Positions 13,072-19,598 of a DNA stretch of 20,803 nucleotides are shown here, piece after piece (positions within the stretch are counted from its first letter, which is position 1; every line of letters begins with the position of its first letter). A program made the position numbers and the translations under genes. The stretch is from a virus. Below the pieces are notes generated by a model that saw only the letters and a list, made by a program, of their open reading frames with translations, was not told where the DNA came from and did no database searches. The stretch is taken from positions 1 to 20,803 of the IMG/VR virus record IMGVR_UViG_3300043410_000639; one strand, written 5' to 3'.

Positions 13072-13734
13072 TTACTGACATCCGTATCTAGCCTTGATTA
13101 CAGGATCAGAGCCAGAATAAGCAGGACAGAGGGGACTTGCCACCACAGATGATTGGGGCTTGATTGGAAAGGTATCTGCATTTGACTTGCTAGAAGTCGC
13201 CTGCGCCTCCTTATCATTTTCTTTCTTGCCTGTTTCTCTAATTGGTTCTTCTTTTGCTTTTTCAGGTGTTTGTTTTACAATGTCTTTTTCATTAACACGA
13301 CCACGTTGAATCCAAACTTCTTTTGCTTGTTCGCCAATCTTACCTTGTACTGGACATGGTGTGCCTGCGTCAATCATTGCCTGAAAAACTCTATCATCTT
13401 GACATAGAGTAGCAACTGCTGCTACTTTCATGCCCATATCATAAAGATTTTTAGATAGTTTAATTCTTTCACAATTCATATCTCTAACTGTACCACCCAT
13501 AGAGATACCAAGAATTTGTGTTTGTACTGCACCAGATGCTGCTGTGGCGCAAACGTCATTATTAATTACTGTTACAGCTGGAGCCACCGCTGTTGGTGGG
13601 GGTGAAATAACCCTAGTTGTTGAATCAGATTTTGTTGTGCTGTTGGATGTCGAATCAGTTACGATTGGGTCTACTGCCCAAACGTTTAATGTAAACATAG
13701 CAAAAAGCACGCTTGTGGCGACCTTTTTGTACAT
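13072..13734 (-). CDS. Secreted protein, partner of the Cys-repeat protein
   Basis: A 220-aa protein with a Sec signal peptide (residues ~1-20, ending VWA) and no lipobox. A Ser/Thr-rich stretch is followed by PPPTAVAPAVTVINNDVC and a compact domain (residues ~60-135) with QTQILGISMGGTVRDMNCERIKL, CQDDRVFQAMIDAGTPCP. I recall this domain from T4-like and related phages without a known function. A long Lys/Glu-rich linker leads to a C-terminus with PLCPAYSGS, similar to half of the Cys repeat in the next protein. GAGG precedes the ATG. It has a late-type promoter 45 bp upstream, and the next gene starts immediately after its TAA. Confidence 0.85.
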   Translation of the reverse strand: MYKKVATSVLFAMFTLNVWAVDPIVTDSTSNSTTKSDSTTRVISPPPTAVAPAVTVINNDVCATAASGAVQTQILGISMGGTVRDMNCERIKLSKNLYDMGMKVAAVATLCQDDRVFQAMIDAGTPCPVQGKIGEQAKEVWIQRGRVNEKDIVKQTPEKAKEEPIRETGKKENDKEAQATSSKSNADTFPIKPQSSVVASPLCPAYSGSDPVIKARYGCQ

Positions 13735-13754
13735 TTTTTACCTCTGGATAACAA

Positions 13755-13770
13755 TGGACTTAATTGTCCA
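13755..13770 (-). other. Leader hairpin of the late transcript
   Basis: On the minus strand TGGAC-6 nt loop-GTCCA forms a 5-bp stem. It sits at the very 5' end of the transcript predicted to start near 13773. It could stabilise the late mRNA or be incidental. Confidence 0.35.
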
Positions 13771-13778
13771 TTTAATAC

Positions 13779-13786
13779 TATTTAGG
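13779..13786 (-). promoter_or_regulatory. Late-type promoter box (CCTAAATA)
   Basis: The minus-strand box CCTAAATAGT lies 45 bp before the secreted 220-aa gene. T4 spacing would put the start near 13773. The TAA stop codon of the 375-aa gene (13784-13782) is the first half of the TAAATAG core, just as at the nuclease gene. Confidence 0.6.
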
Positions 13787-14909
13787 GTTTTAGTTTATTT
13801 AAATCTTCAACTTCTTGCTCAATCTCACCAACTTTATTTAAAAATGATTGAACTTTACGTTTCTTCTCTTGTTCTAATAATTCAGACTCAAATCTACCAA
13901 GTTCTTTTTCTGGTTGTGGTTGATTAATACGTTTATATAACTCGGGTTCCCAATCTTTCTTTTCTACAGAAACTTGTTCTTCAAATAATAGATCGTCTTG
14001 AGTATCAATAACTTTAGTGGGTTCTTCAATAATTTCTTTCTTTTCTTGCTCTGTTGGTTTTTCACCAACATCAGCAATCCAAGCATCAGGTTTAATTTCT
14101 TCTGGCTCTGGAAAGTCTTCAGCTTTTTCTTTTTTAAAGAAATCAGTCCAAGATGTTTTGTTTTGATTGCGTAAGTTCCAGTTAGCTGCTACTAAAAGTA
14201 AAACAGCTAATGGATCAAATACCGCAACAATCATTAATATTACTATGCGGACTGCTTTTTCGAGGAAGTCTGCGTCTTGCGCTTCTTGTCCGTAGATGAG
14301 TTGCGCGATGTATTTGATTGGTCCGACTTCGGCTTCGACTTTTCGGACTTCGCTGGCGATTGGCGCACGTTCTTCGTTGAGTTTTGCGATTTTACTTTGG
14401 GCATTACCGATTTCGTTAAGGATTCTGGCTCGATCTTTTTGCTGTCCTCTACGGATGGCAATGGCTCGTTCTGTTCCTTTGGCGTCGTCTGTTCTTGCGA
14501 TGGTTTGATCAACTTGAGAATCGAGTTGATTAAGTTCTTTACGACTTGCATTTAAGTTCTCCTTTTCGGTCTTTATCTTTTCATCTATCAAAGCCAACTT
14601 AGCTGATACATCTCCTGTTGGAATTGCTTGATCTAAATGTGCCTTTGATAAGAAGCCAAAGATACCCATTGATGTTAGCATCATTAAGATAACTAACGCT
14701 GTTGTGAAATAGATCTTCATCAAACGTGGTACATCTTTCCACGAGCGATAAAGCCATGATGCTACTACAAGTTTTGATGCTTCAAGTAATGAACCCATAA
14801 TAAAGATGGGTGTGGCTGCAGCAGCAAAAATTGCTACCAAGCCCATGATTGAATAGTAAGCAGCAACTGCAGATAAACCTAGTGCTGTTACAAATAGAAG
14901 ATATGTCAT
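13782..14909 (-). CDS. Four-span inner-membrane protein with long coiled-coil loop
   Basis: A 375-aa protein. Transmembrane helices are at ~3-30, ~33-52, ~65-88 and ~220-243 (IVILMIVAVFDPLAVLLLV). Residues ~105-205 form a long charged coiled coil between spans 3 and 4, and residues ~250-375 are an acidic, Pro/Glu-rich soluble tail. The start is ATG 14909 (MTYLLFV): it overlaps the nuclease stop as ATGA and GAGGAAAG precedes it. The frame runs 12 codons further upstream, which I reject. The coiled-coil segment has an abrupt shift to C- and A-ending codons (see the nested ORF). Similar four-span proteins occur in T4-like phages, function unknown. Confidence 0.85.
   Translation of the reverse strand: MTYLLFVTALGLSAVAAYYSIMGLVAIFAAAATPIFIMGSLLEASKLVVASWLYRSWKDVPRLMKIYFTTALVILMMLTSMGIFGFLSKAHLDQAIPTGDVSAKLALIDEKIKTEKENLNASRKELNQLDSQVDQTIARTDDAKGTERAIAIRRGQQKDRARILNEIGNAQSKIAKLNEERAPIASEVRKVEAEVGPIKYIAQLIYGQEAQDADFLEKAVRIVILMIVAVFDPLAVLLLVAANWNLRNQNKTSWTDFFKKEKAEDFPEPEEIKPDAWIADVGEKPTEQEKKEIIEEPTKVIDTQDDLLFEEQVSVEKKDWEPELYKRINQPQPEKELGRFESELLEQEKKRKVQSFLNKVGEIEQEVEDLNKLKP
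14243..14551 (-). CDS. Candidate nested overlapping gene (102 aa, +1 frame)
   Basis: Inside the 375-aa membrane gene, ATG 14551 in the +1 frame has AAGGAG at ideal spacing (7 nt) and opens a 102-codon frame ending TAG at 14243. The product is polar and low-complexity, rich in Lys, Ser, Gln, Thr and Pro (for example SKKIEPESLTKSV), with a short hydrophobic N-terminal helix (VVKNLINSILKLI). The host frame's codon usage changes near this ATG and returns to normal directly after this TAG. The alternative is that a foreign coiled-coil segment with different base composition simply happens to lack stops. Treat as a hypothesis. Confidence 0.35.
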   Translation of the reverse strand: MQVVKNLINSILKLIKPSQEQTTPKEQNEPLPSVEDSKKIEPESLTKSVMPKVKSQNSTKNVRQSPAKSEKSKPKSDQSNTSRNSSTDKKRKTQTSSKKQSA

Positions 14910-15331
14910 AACTTTCCTCTGATGTGTGATCCGTGTATTCTGCACATAATATTGTTATTATAGTAGTCGTCGCTTTCTAATACTTTGCGAGCGAATTGTT
15001 CACGTGCTTCAATATAACTACATTCTGCTTTACTTTTGCAGAAAAATAAAATCTCTCGGGTGAATTGATCCTTCCCGAAAGTCACTATATCTTTATTTAG
15101 TTCATTAGAAGAACCGTAGTATTCCTGCCAATCGGAGTCAATCTTATCACGGATCTTTTTCTTCTTCTTATTTCCGTTTTTCAGAGTTACGGTTTTATAT
15201 TTGGTGCGAGAGAACTTGGCTAATTTCTTTCCCACATACTTCTTACCATTCGTCAGGTTTGTAATTAGATATACAAACCCAACGCAGTCTTCAGGTAATT
15301 CAGTTAATTGTTCTTTATTATAAATCCACAT
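14906..15331 (-). CDS. GIY-YIG-like endonuclease
   Basis: A 141-aa protein. GFVYLITNLTNGKKYVGKK (residues ~18-36) corresponds to the two GIY and YIG half-motifs (here FVY and YVG). A very basic loop follows (residues ~37-63, including NGNKKKKKIRDK). Then DWQEYYGSSNEL, REILFFCKSKAECSYIEAREQF and DYYNNN fit the rest of the fold, with a candidate catalytic Glu in the SYIEAREQF helix. It resembles free-standing Seg/homing-type nucleases and a family of small T4-like phage nucleases. It may cut DNA of competing phages or of the host; the target is unknown. The late box 15358-15365 and a hairpin lie just upstream. No strong ribosome site is near the ATG. Confidence 0.75.
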   Translation of the reverse strand: MWIYNKEQLTELPEDCVGFVYLITNLTNGKKYVGKKLAKFSRTKYKTVTLKNGNKKKKKIRDKIDSDWQEYYGSSNELNKDIVTFGKDQFTREILFFCKSKAECSYIEAREQFARKVLESDDYYNNNIMCRIHGSHIRGKL

Positions 15332-15338
15332 TAGAATA

Positions 15339-15362
15339 AAATAGTTCCAAAAGAAACTATTT
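15339..15362 (-). other. Hairpin overlapping late promoter before the nuclease gene
   Basis: On the minus strand AAATAGTT (15362-15355) and AACTATTT (15346-15339) form a perfect 8-bp stem with an 8-nt loop TCTTTTGG. The 5' arm overlaps the late box, so a transcript starting near 15352 would lack it while read-through RNA would keep it. Confidence 0.55.
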
Positions 15363-15365
15363 ATT
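15358..15365 (-). promoter_or_regulatory. Late-type promoter box (AATAAATA)
   Basis: AATAAATAGT on the minus strand matches T4 late TATAAATA at 7 of 8 positions. The TAA stop of the Zn-ribbon gene (15363-15361) lies within it. With T4 spacing, RNA would begin at ~15352, 21 nt before the nuclease ATG. Confidence 0.6.
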
Positions 15366-15507
15366 CTTCTTCGTCATAGTCCTCTTCTTCGTAAATGTCT
15401 CCAGAACATACAGGGCAGTAAACAATATCTTCTAATCTTTCTTCAGATTTTAAGATAATCTTACCACGTGCTCCACATTCTTCACATTCAAACAACTTCG
15501 TTGTCAT
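15361..15507 (-). CDS. 48-aa zinc-ribbon protein
   Basis: A 48-aa protein with CEEC at residues 8-11 and CPVC at 31-34, separated by a strand-turn-strand stretch (GARGKIILKSEERLEDIVY): a single zinc-ribbon knuckle. It has a very acidic C-terminal tail (EEEDYDEEE). Such small zinc ribbons may bind nucleic acid or a polymerase; the tail argues for protein contact. AAGGAAAAG precedes ATG 15507. It overlaps the cupin-like gene by 20 bp, so it is co-transcribed with the ribonucleotide reductase genes. Its stop codon sits inside the late promoter of the nuclease. Confidence 0.8.
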   Translation of the reverse strand: MTTKLFECEECGARGKIILKSEERLEDIVYCPVCSGDIYEEEDYDEEE

Positions 15508-15976
15508 CTACTTTTCCTTTTGCTAGACTAATAATTAAATAAGATCTAGCCATTAATGGTTTGAAACTGTATTCTATTCCTTTTGGTATATACAGTAAAT
15601 CTCCTGGTTCAACTGTGCGTTGTTCTTCAGCAAATCTAAAATCACTATAACCAATCACATTGTATAAAAGAATATCATTATTGCTTTTATATTTTGTATC
15701 ATTCTGTGTAGTTAAAGAAACGTACATGTCAGTACCAAGAATTTCTTCTTTTAAATTTTCACTTAGATATGTCACAACTGGCTTAACACTATCAATTTGA
15801 TCAGCCATTGGTAATTTATATTCCAAAATTCCAATAGGTTGACCAGCTAGGTTATCAGCGCAATGTTGTAAATAACCAACAGCAGTATCCCACTGATATG
15901 TTGGTTGAATCGCTTTAGACACCAAAGTTGGTGCGTTTGATTCAATTCTTTCTTGTAGTTGTTCCATTAAGCCCAT
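15488..15976 (-). CDS. Cupin-like protein, function unknown
   Basis: A 162-aa protein. The C-terminal half (LLYNVIGYSDFRFA, then VEPGDLLYIPKGIEYSFKP and SYLIISL) is the typical second cupin half-barrel: PGD, a hydrophobic strand, IPKG and a closing strand. The usual His metal ligands (HxH and PxGxxH) are not evident, since IPKGIEYSF has Glu-Tyr where many cupins have His. So a metal-dependent enzyme cannot be claimed. ATG 15976 is chosen because GGAG lies 6 nt upstream; a second ATG at 15967 overlaps the NrdB stop as TAATG. Its operon neighbours suggest a role in nucleotide metabolism or cofactor handling, which is inference. Confidence 0.7.
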   Translation of the reverse strand: MGLMEQLQERIESNAPTLVSKAIQPTYQWDTAVGYLQHCADNLAGQPIGILEYKLPMADQIDSVKPVVTYLSENLKEEILGTDMYVSLTTQNDTKYKSNNDILLYNVIGYSDFRFAEEQRTVEPGDLLYIPKGIEYSFKPLMARSYLIISLAKGKVDDNEVV

Positions 15977-16947
15977 ACATCACTCCATGTTCCACTCAAT
16001 GCACCTTTAGCATAATCAGTAACACGATTCTCAAAGAAGTTACCATGCACTGGTGCGTTAATCATTTCCTCAACCCATGGTAGAGGATTCTTCTTGCGTT
16101 TGAAAATACCTTTTAAACCCATAGTGATCAAACGACGATCAGCGATGTAACGGATATATTCTTTAAGGTCTTCAGCTTTCAAATCACGCATTTCACCATT
16201 CTGATAGCACAAGTCGATAAACTTATCTTCTAGTGCAACCATCTTTTCAGCAATGGTATAAATTTTACTCTTCAATTCATCATTCCAAATCTCTGGATTT
16301 TCTTTGATATAGGTTTTGAATAGTTGAAGCATTGACTCAGTATGCATCGTTTCATCAACGATAGACCACGTAACAATTTGACCCATACCTTTCATTAAGC
16401 CATGACGAGGAAAATTAAGCAACATAATAAAACTACTAAAAAGCTGCATGCCTTCAGTAAACGCAGAGAAGACAGCAATATGAGTAGCAGTGCTAGCAGC
16501 GTCACCGTTTCTTGAACTAATGTCGAGGACATAGTCATGTTTATCTTTCATCTCCTGATATTCTAAAAACTGATTGTATGTTGTCTCAGGAAGTCCCAAC
16601 GTTTCAATCAGATGACTATATGCAGCAATATGTAATGCTTCACGTGCTGAGAAACCAAGAAGCATCATACGAATTTCTGGCTGCTTAAAATATGGTAAAT
16701 AATTCTTAACATAACCACCAGCTACGTCAATATCTCCTTGTGTGAAGAAACGGAAGATGTTAGTAAGGAATTCTTTTTCTTCCTTTGTTAATTTCTTCTT
16801 CCAATCTTTAACGTCTTCAAGCATTGGAACTTCAGTGTGAAGCCAGTGCGCTTGTTCATGCTTCAACCATGCATCATATGCCCATGGATAGTTAAATGGT
16901 TTAAAATTTGTACGGTCATCCGTAAGTCTAGTTGCTTTTTTAATCAT
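15967..16947 (-). CDS. nrdB: Ribonucleotide reductase small subunit (R2, class I)
   Basis: A 326-aa di-iron protein that holds the radical needed by NrdA to make dNDPs. All R2 ligands can be placed against E. coli R2: D72, E103, H106 (REALHIAAY), E165 (FTEGMQ), E199 and H202 (DETMH). The radical tyrosine corresponds to Y110, 7 residues after E103 as in E. coli (E115 to Y122). The E165 to E199 gap (34) also matches. The C-terminal WSDVWA is a typical tail that docks to the large subunit. ATG 16947 overlaps the previous stop by ATGA. nrdA lies two genes upstream. Confidence 0.95.
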   Translation of the reverse strand: MIKKATRLTDDRTNFKPFNYPWAYDAWLKHEQAHWLHTEVPMLEDVKDWKKKLTKEEKEFLTNIFRFFTQGDIDVAGGYVKNYLPYFKQPEIRMMLLGFSAREALHIAAYSHLIETLGLPETTYNQFLEYQEMKDKHDYVLDISSRNGDAASTATHIAVFSAFTEGMQLFSSFIMLLNFPRHGLMKGMGQIVTWSIVDETMHTESMLQLFKTYIKENPEIWNDELKSKIYTIAEKMVALEDKFIDLCYQNGEMRDLKAEDLKEYIRYIADRRLITMGLKGIFKRKKNPLPWVEEMINAPVHGNFFENRVTDYAKGALSGTWSDVWA

Positions 16948-17132
16948 TCGTTGTCCAATTCTAATTCGATCATGTTACCATTTATTCTTACATTAACGAC
17001 TTCTCGATATCCGTCGTCAGTCAATACAATAACTTTTATTTTTTGTTTGTCTTTAATAATATCGCCAGAGTTCTTAGGAACTAATTCTACCCAACACTTC
17101 TGAATTTTTTGAAAGATATCCCAAGCGTCCAT
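16944..17132 (-). CDS. Small hypothetical protein between the amidotransferase-like gene and nrdB
   Basis: A 62-aa protein. The N-terminus is helical (MDAWDIFQKIQKCWVELVP), then a beta-rich part (KIKVIVLTDDGYREVVNVRINGNMIELEL) that reads like a small SH3- or OB-type barrel. It has one Cys. No known family. The start overlaps the amidotransferase-like stop (TAATG) and the stop overlaps nrdB (ATGA), so it is firmly part of the ribonucleotide reductase operon. Confidence 0.75.
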   Translation of the reverse strand: MDAWDIFQKIQKCWVELVPKNSGDIIKDKQKIKVIVLTDDGYREVVNVRINGNMIELELDNE

Positions 17133-17764
17133 TACTTTATAACCTCTTTAACAAATTCTAAGAGTAGTTGCTGTTTAGGTACATACTTACCTTTCAACCA
17201 ACTATACGAGTCATACCAAAATTGTTCTGCTTCAGGGTGACAACCAATCAGACCAATGTTGCCTTGTATAATTGCCATTGGGTCACCGTTCATGTATCTT
17301 GCGTATGTTCTAAAATTTTCTTCACTTCCTGTAACTGCAAATCCATCGTAAAAGAACATTCTTTCCCGTCTACCGTTCCAGTCAACTTCCAAGTTTTTTG
17401 CGTGCGGTCTTCTTGTATCTGTTCCTGGGCGAGTAATATACTGTACTGTATCACAGCTACTAAGTACATTAAAATAATCAGACCCTGCCCAATAACCTCC
17501 CATACATATACCAATGTAGGGTCTACCTGACCTGACAAATTCCCTGATACGATTTCCATTGTTGATAAACAAATGACGGAAAGAATCGCTATCACCGAAC
17601 CCACCCCCAAAACATACTGCATCAACCGTCTCAAAGAATCCATCTTCAACCTCATGTTTAGTAAATAATCTAAAATTATAATGATCAGATAATGCTTTCA
17701 TTATTCCATTATCTGATTGTGTGGAACAATACGGTTGGGCAACAAACAACCCGATTGTTTTCAT
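17132..17764 (-). CDS. Class I glutamine-amidotransferase-like protein (BPL_N-type)
   Basis: A 210-aa protein with the flavodoxin-like fold of class I glutamine amidotransferases. It has VCFGGGFGDSDSFRHLF near residues 50-65, the nucleophile elbow PYIGICMGGYWAG (C87), FYDGFAVTG (138-146) and GLIGCHPEAE with H176 and E178 as the rest of the triad. The overall order resembles the N-terminal domain of some biotin-protein ligases (BPL_N) more than a carbamoyl-phosphate or GMP synthase domain. It could supply ammonia or act as a Cys hydrolase; no synthase partner is seen here. It lies 0 bp from nrdA and overlaps the next gene (TAATG). Confidence 0.8.
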   Translation of the reverse strand: MKTIGLFVAQPYCSTQSDNGIMKALSDHYNFRLFTKHEVEDGFFETVDAVCFGGGFGDSDSFRHLFINNGNRIREFVRSGRPYIGICMGGYWAGSDYFNVLSSCDTVQYITRPGTDTRRPHAKNLEVDWNGRRERMFFYDGFAVTGSEENFRTYARYMNGDPMAIIQGNIGLIGCHPEAEQFWYDSYSWLKGKYVPKQQLLLEFVKEVIK

Positions 17765-19582
17765 TTAACCCTCGCAGGCAATACAAGCAGAATCTTCGCT
17801 AGCAAGCGCAGTTAAATCAATCTCTTTAATAACTTCACGTTCAATCTTTTTGGCTACTTTGTCAGCTTTAGCAATCTTATCTGAACGACAATAATACATA
17901 GTTTTAAGTTTTTCTTTCCATGCCATAAAGTGAACAGCGTGAATATATTTGATATGACTATCTGGTCTGAAGAAGACATTTAGTGACTGTGCTTGGTCTA
18001 TATATACTTGCCTGTCTGCGGCATGCTGGACGACCCAACGCTGGTCAATTTCCATAGACGTTTTGAAAACATCTTTTGTCCAGTCGTCCATCCAATCGAG
18101 GTGCTGAACCGAACCATCATTCGCAATAATACTACGCCAGATTTCATCATATTTCTCCGAAGAAACTGCACCAAAATCTTCATCTTTACCCAAATAGTCT
18201 TTAATAACTTTATCAAGATAACGATTCTTATTTAAGTGAGAACCCGATAGAGTGTCCTGACGATAAGCGTTAGCCCTATAAGGTTCAATACTAGGAGAGG
18301 TATTGCCCATAAGAATGGAAGATGAAGCATTGGGAGCAATTGCCATGAGATGGCTGAAGCGATTGCCAGTGCCTTCAGCGTCTGGTGCCTCACCTCTTTC
18401 CAATCCAAGTTGCTTATTAGCTTCATCTAATTTCCCTCTGATTGTTGAGAATATTTGTTTGTTGAGTCCAACCGCCATGGCTGATTCCCACGGGAGATTC
18501 TTTCGTTGCAATAAAGCATGCCAACCCAAAGCACCAATACCAATGCTACGTTCACGCATAGCAGAATACTTGGCACGAGCAATAGGTTTAGGAGCATGAT
18601 CAATAAAATGCTGAAGGACGTTATCAAGCATTTCGGCAACGTCGCGAAGGAATAATGTATCATCTTTCCAATCATCATAATACTCCAAGTTTAAAGAAGA
18701 CAAACAACAAACTGCAGTGCGCTTTTCGTTTGTTGGTAAAATAATTTCAGAACATAGATTGGACTGATGAACCTTCAACCCTTTATCTTTTAGCCACTGA
18801 GGTAATGCTGCATTAGAGTGATCAATAAAATGTAGGTATGGTTCGCCAGTTTGCATACGCATTTCTAAAATACGTTGCCATAATTCTTTTGCTGATACAG
18901 TTTCACGAACTTCATTTGAAGCTGGATCAATTAATTGCCATGAATCATCAGCCTCATGATCAAGCATACATTTCTCAATAATATGCATAAACGAATCAGG
19001 GATATTAATTCCGTGATGCATATTTAATGTGCGCATATTTTGATCGCCTGTCGGCTTGCGCATTTCTAAAAAGTTAATAATGTCAGGGTGAGAAATGTCG
19101 AGATAAGCAGCATAAGACCCACGACGAGTGCGTCCTTGACGATAAGCCAATGACGATGCGTCATAGATTTTGAGGTGAGGCATAACTCCAGTAGACTTAT
19201 CGTCTGCGCTACGGATACCAAAACCAATACCCACGCCACCACCAAGCATAGATAACCAATTAGTTTCAGAAAGATTATCAACTAAACCCTCCGCTGTATC
19301 TTCAATGTAATTTAAAAAACAACTGATAGGCAGACCTCTCTTACTTCTGCCGAAGGATAAGATTGGGGTTGAGTATGACAACCAATGTTTCGAGGCATAA
19401 TCATACAAGCGTTGAGCATGCTCAGGATTAGAACCAAACTTACTCGATACATATGCGAATCTTTCCTGTGGGGAAGTTTCGTCTTCCCTCATATAACTTT
19501 CTTTTAATCTTATTTTTCCTAGTTCATCGAACAAATTATCTTTAGTGTAGTCTACCTTTATGCCATGCACTACGTCTTGCAT
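17765..19582 (-). CDS. nrdA: Ribonucleotide reductase large subunit (R1, class I), without ATP cone
   Basis: A 605-aa enzyme that reduces ribonucleoside diphosphates. Active-site residues are all visible: C88 (PISCFLN) and C292 (AVCCLSSLNL) as the redox pair, N275, C277 (thiyl radical) and E279 in NLCSEI, Y563 and Y564 (MYYCRSD) for radical transfer, and C600/C603 at the C-terminal tail (CIACEG) for re-reduction. E. coli NrdA has 761 aa; the N-terminal ATP-cone is absent here, so overall dATP inhibition is probably missing. AAGGAAA precedes ATG 19582, 16 bp after thyX. It should work with NrdB encoded 3 genes downstream. Confidence 0.95.
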   Translation of the reverse strand: MQDVVHGIKVDYTKDNLFDELGKIRLKESYMREDETSPQERFAYVSSKFGSNPEHAQRLYDYASKHWLSYSTPILSFGRSKRGLPISCFLNYIEDTAEGLVDNLSETNWLSMLGGGVGIGFGIRSADDKSTGVMPHLKIYDASSLAYRQGRTRRGSYAAYLDISHPDIINFLEMRKPTGDQNMRTLNMHHGINIPDSFMHIIEKCMLDHEADDSWQLIDPASNEVRETVSAKELWQRILEMRMQTGEPYLHFIDHSNAALPQWLKDKGLKVHQSNLCSEIILPTNEKRTAVCCLSSLNLEYYDDWKDDTLFLRDVAEMLDNVLQHFIDHAPKPIARAKYSAMRERSIGIGALGWHALLQRKNLPWESAMAVGLNKQIFSTIRGKLDEANKQLGLERGEAPDAEGTGNRFSHLMAIAPNASSSILMGNTSPSIEPYRANAYRQDTLSGSHLNKNRYLDKVIKDYLGKDEDFGAVSSEKYDEIWRSIIANDGSVQHLDWMDDWTKDVFKTSMEIDQRWVVQHAADRQVYIDQAQSLNVFFRPDSHIKYIHAVHFMAWKEKLKTMYYCRSDKIAKADKVAKKIEREVIKEIDLTALASEDSACIACEG

Positions 19583-19598
19583 AGAATTTCCTTTTATT

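Noticed and set aside
14277-14555. Plus-strand ORF opposite the coiled-coil segment
   Set aside because: It is open because of the same skewed codon composition; it has no ribosome site or promoter and is antisense to a late gene.
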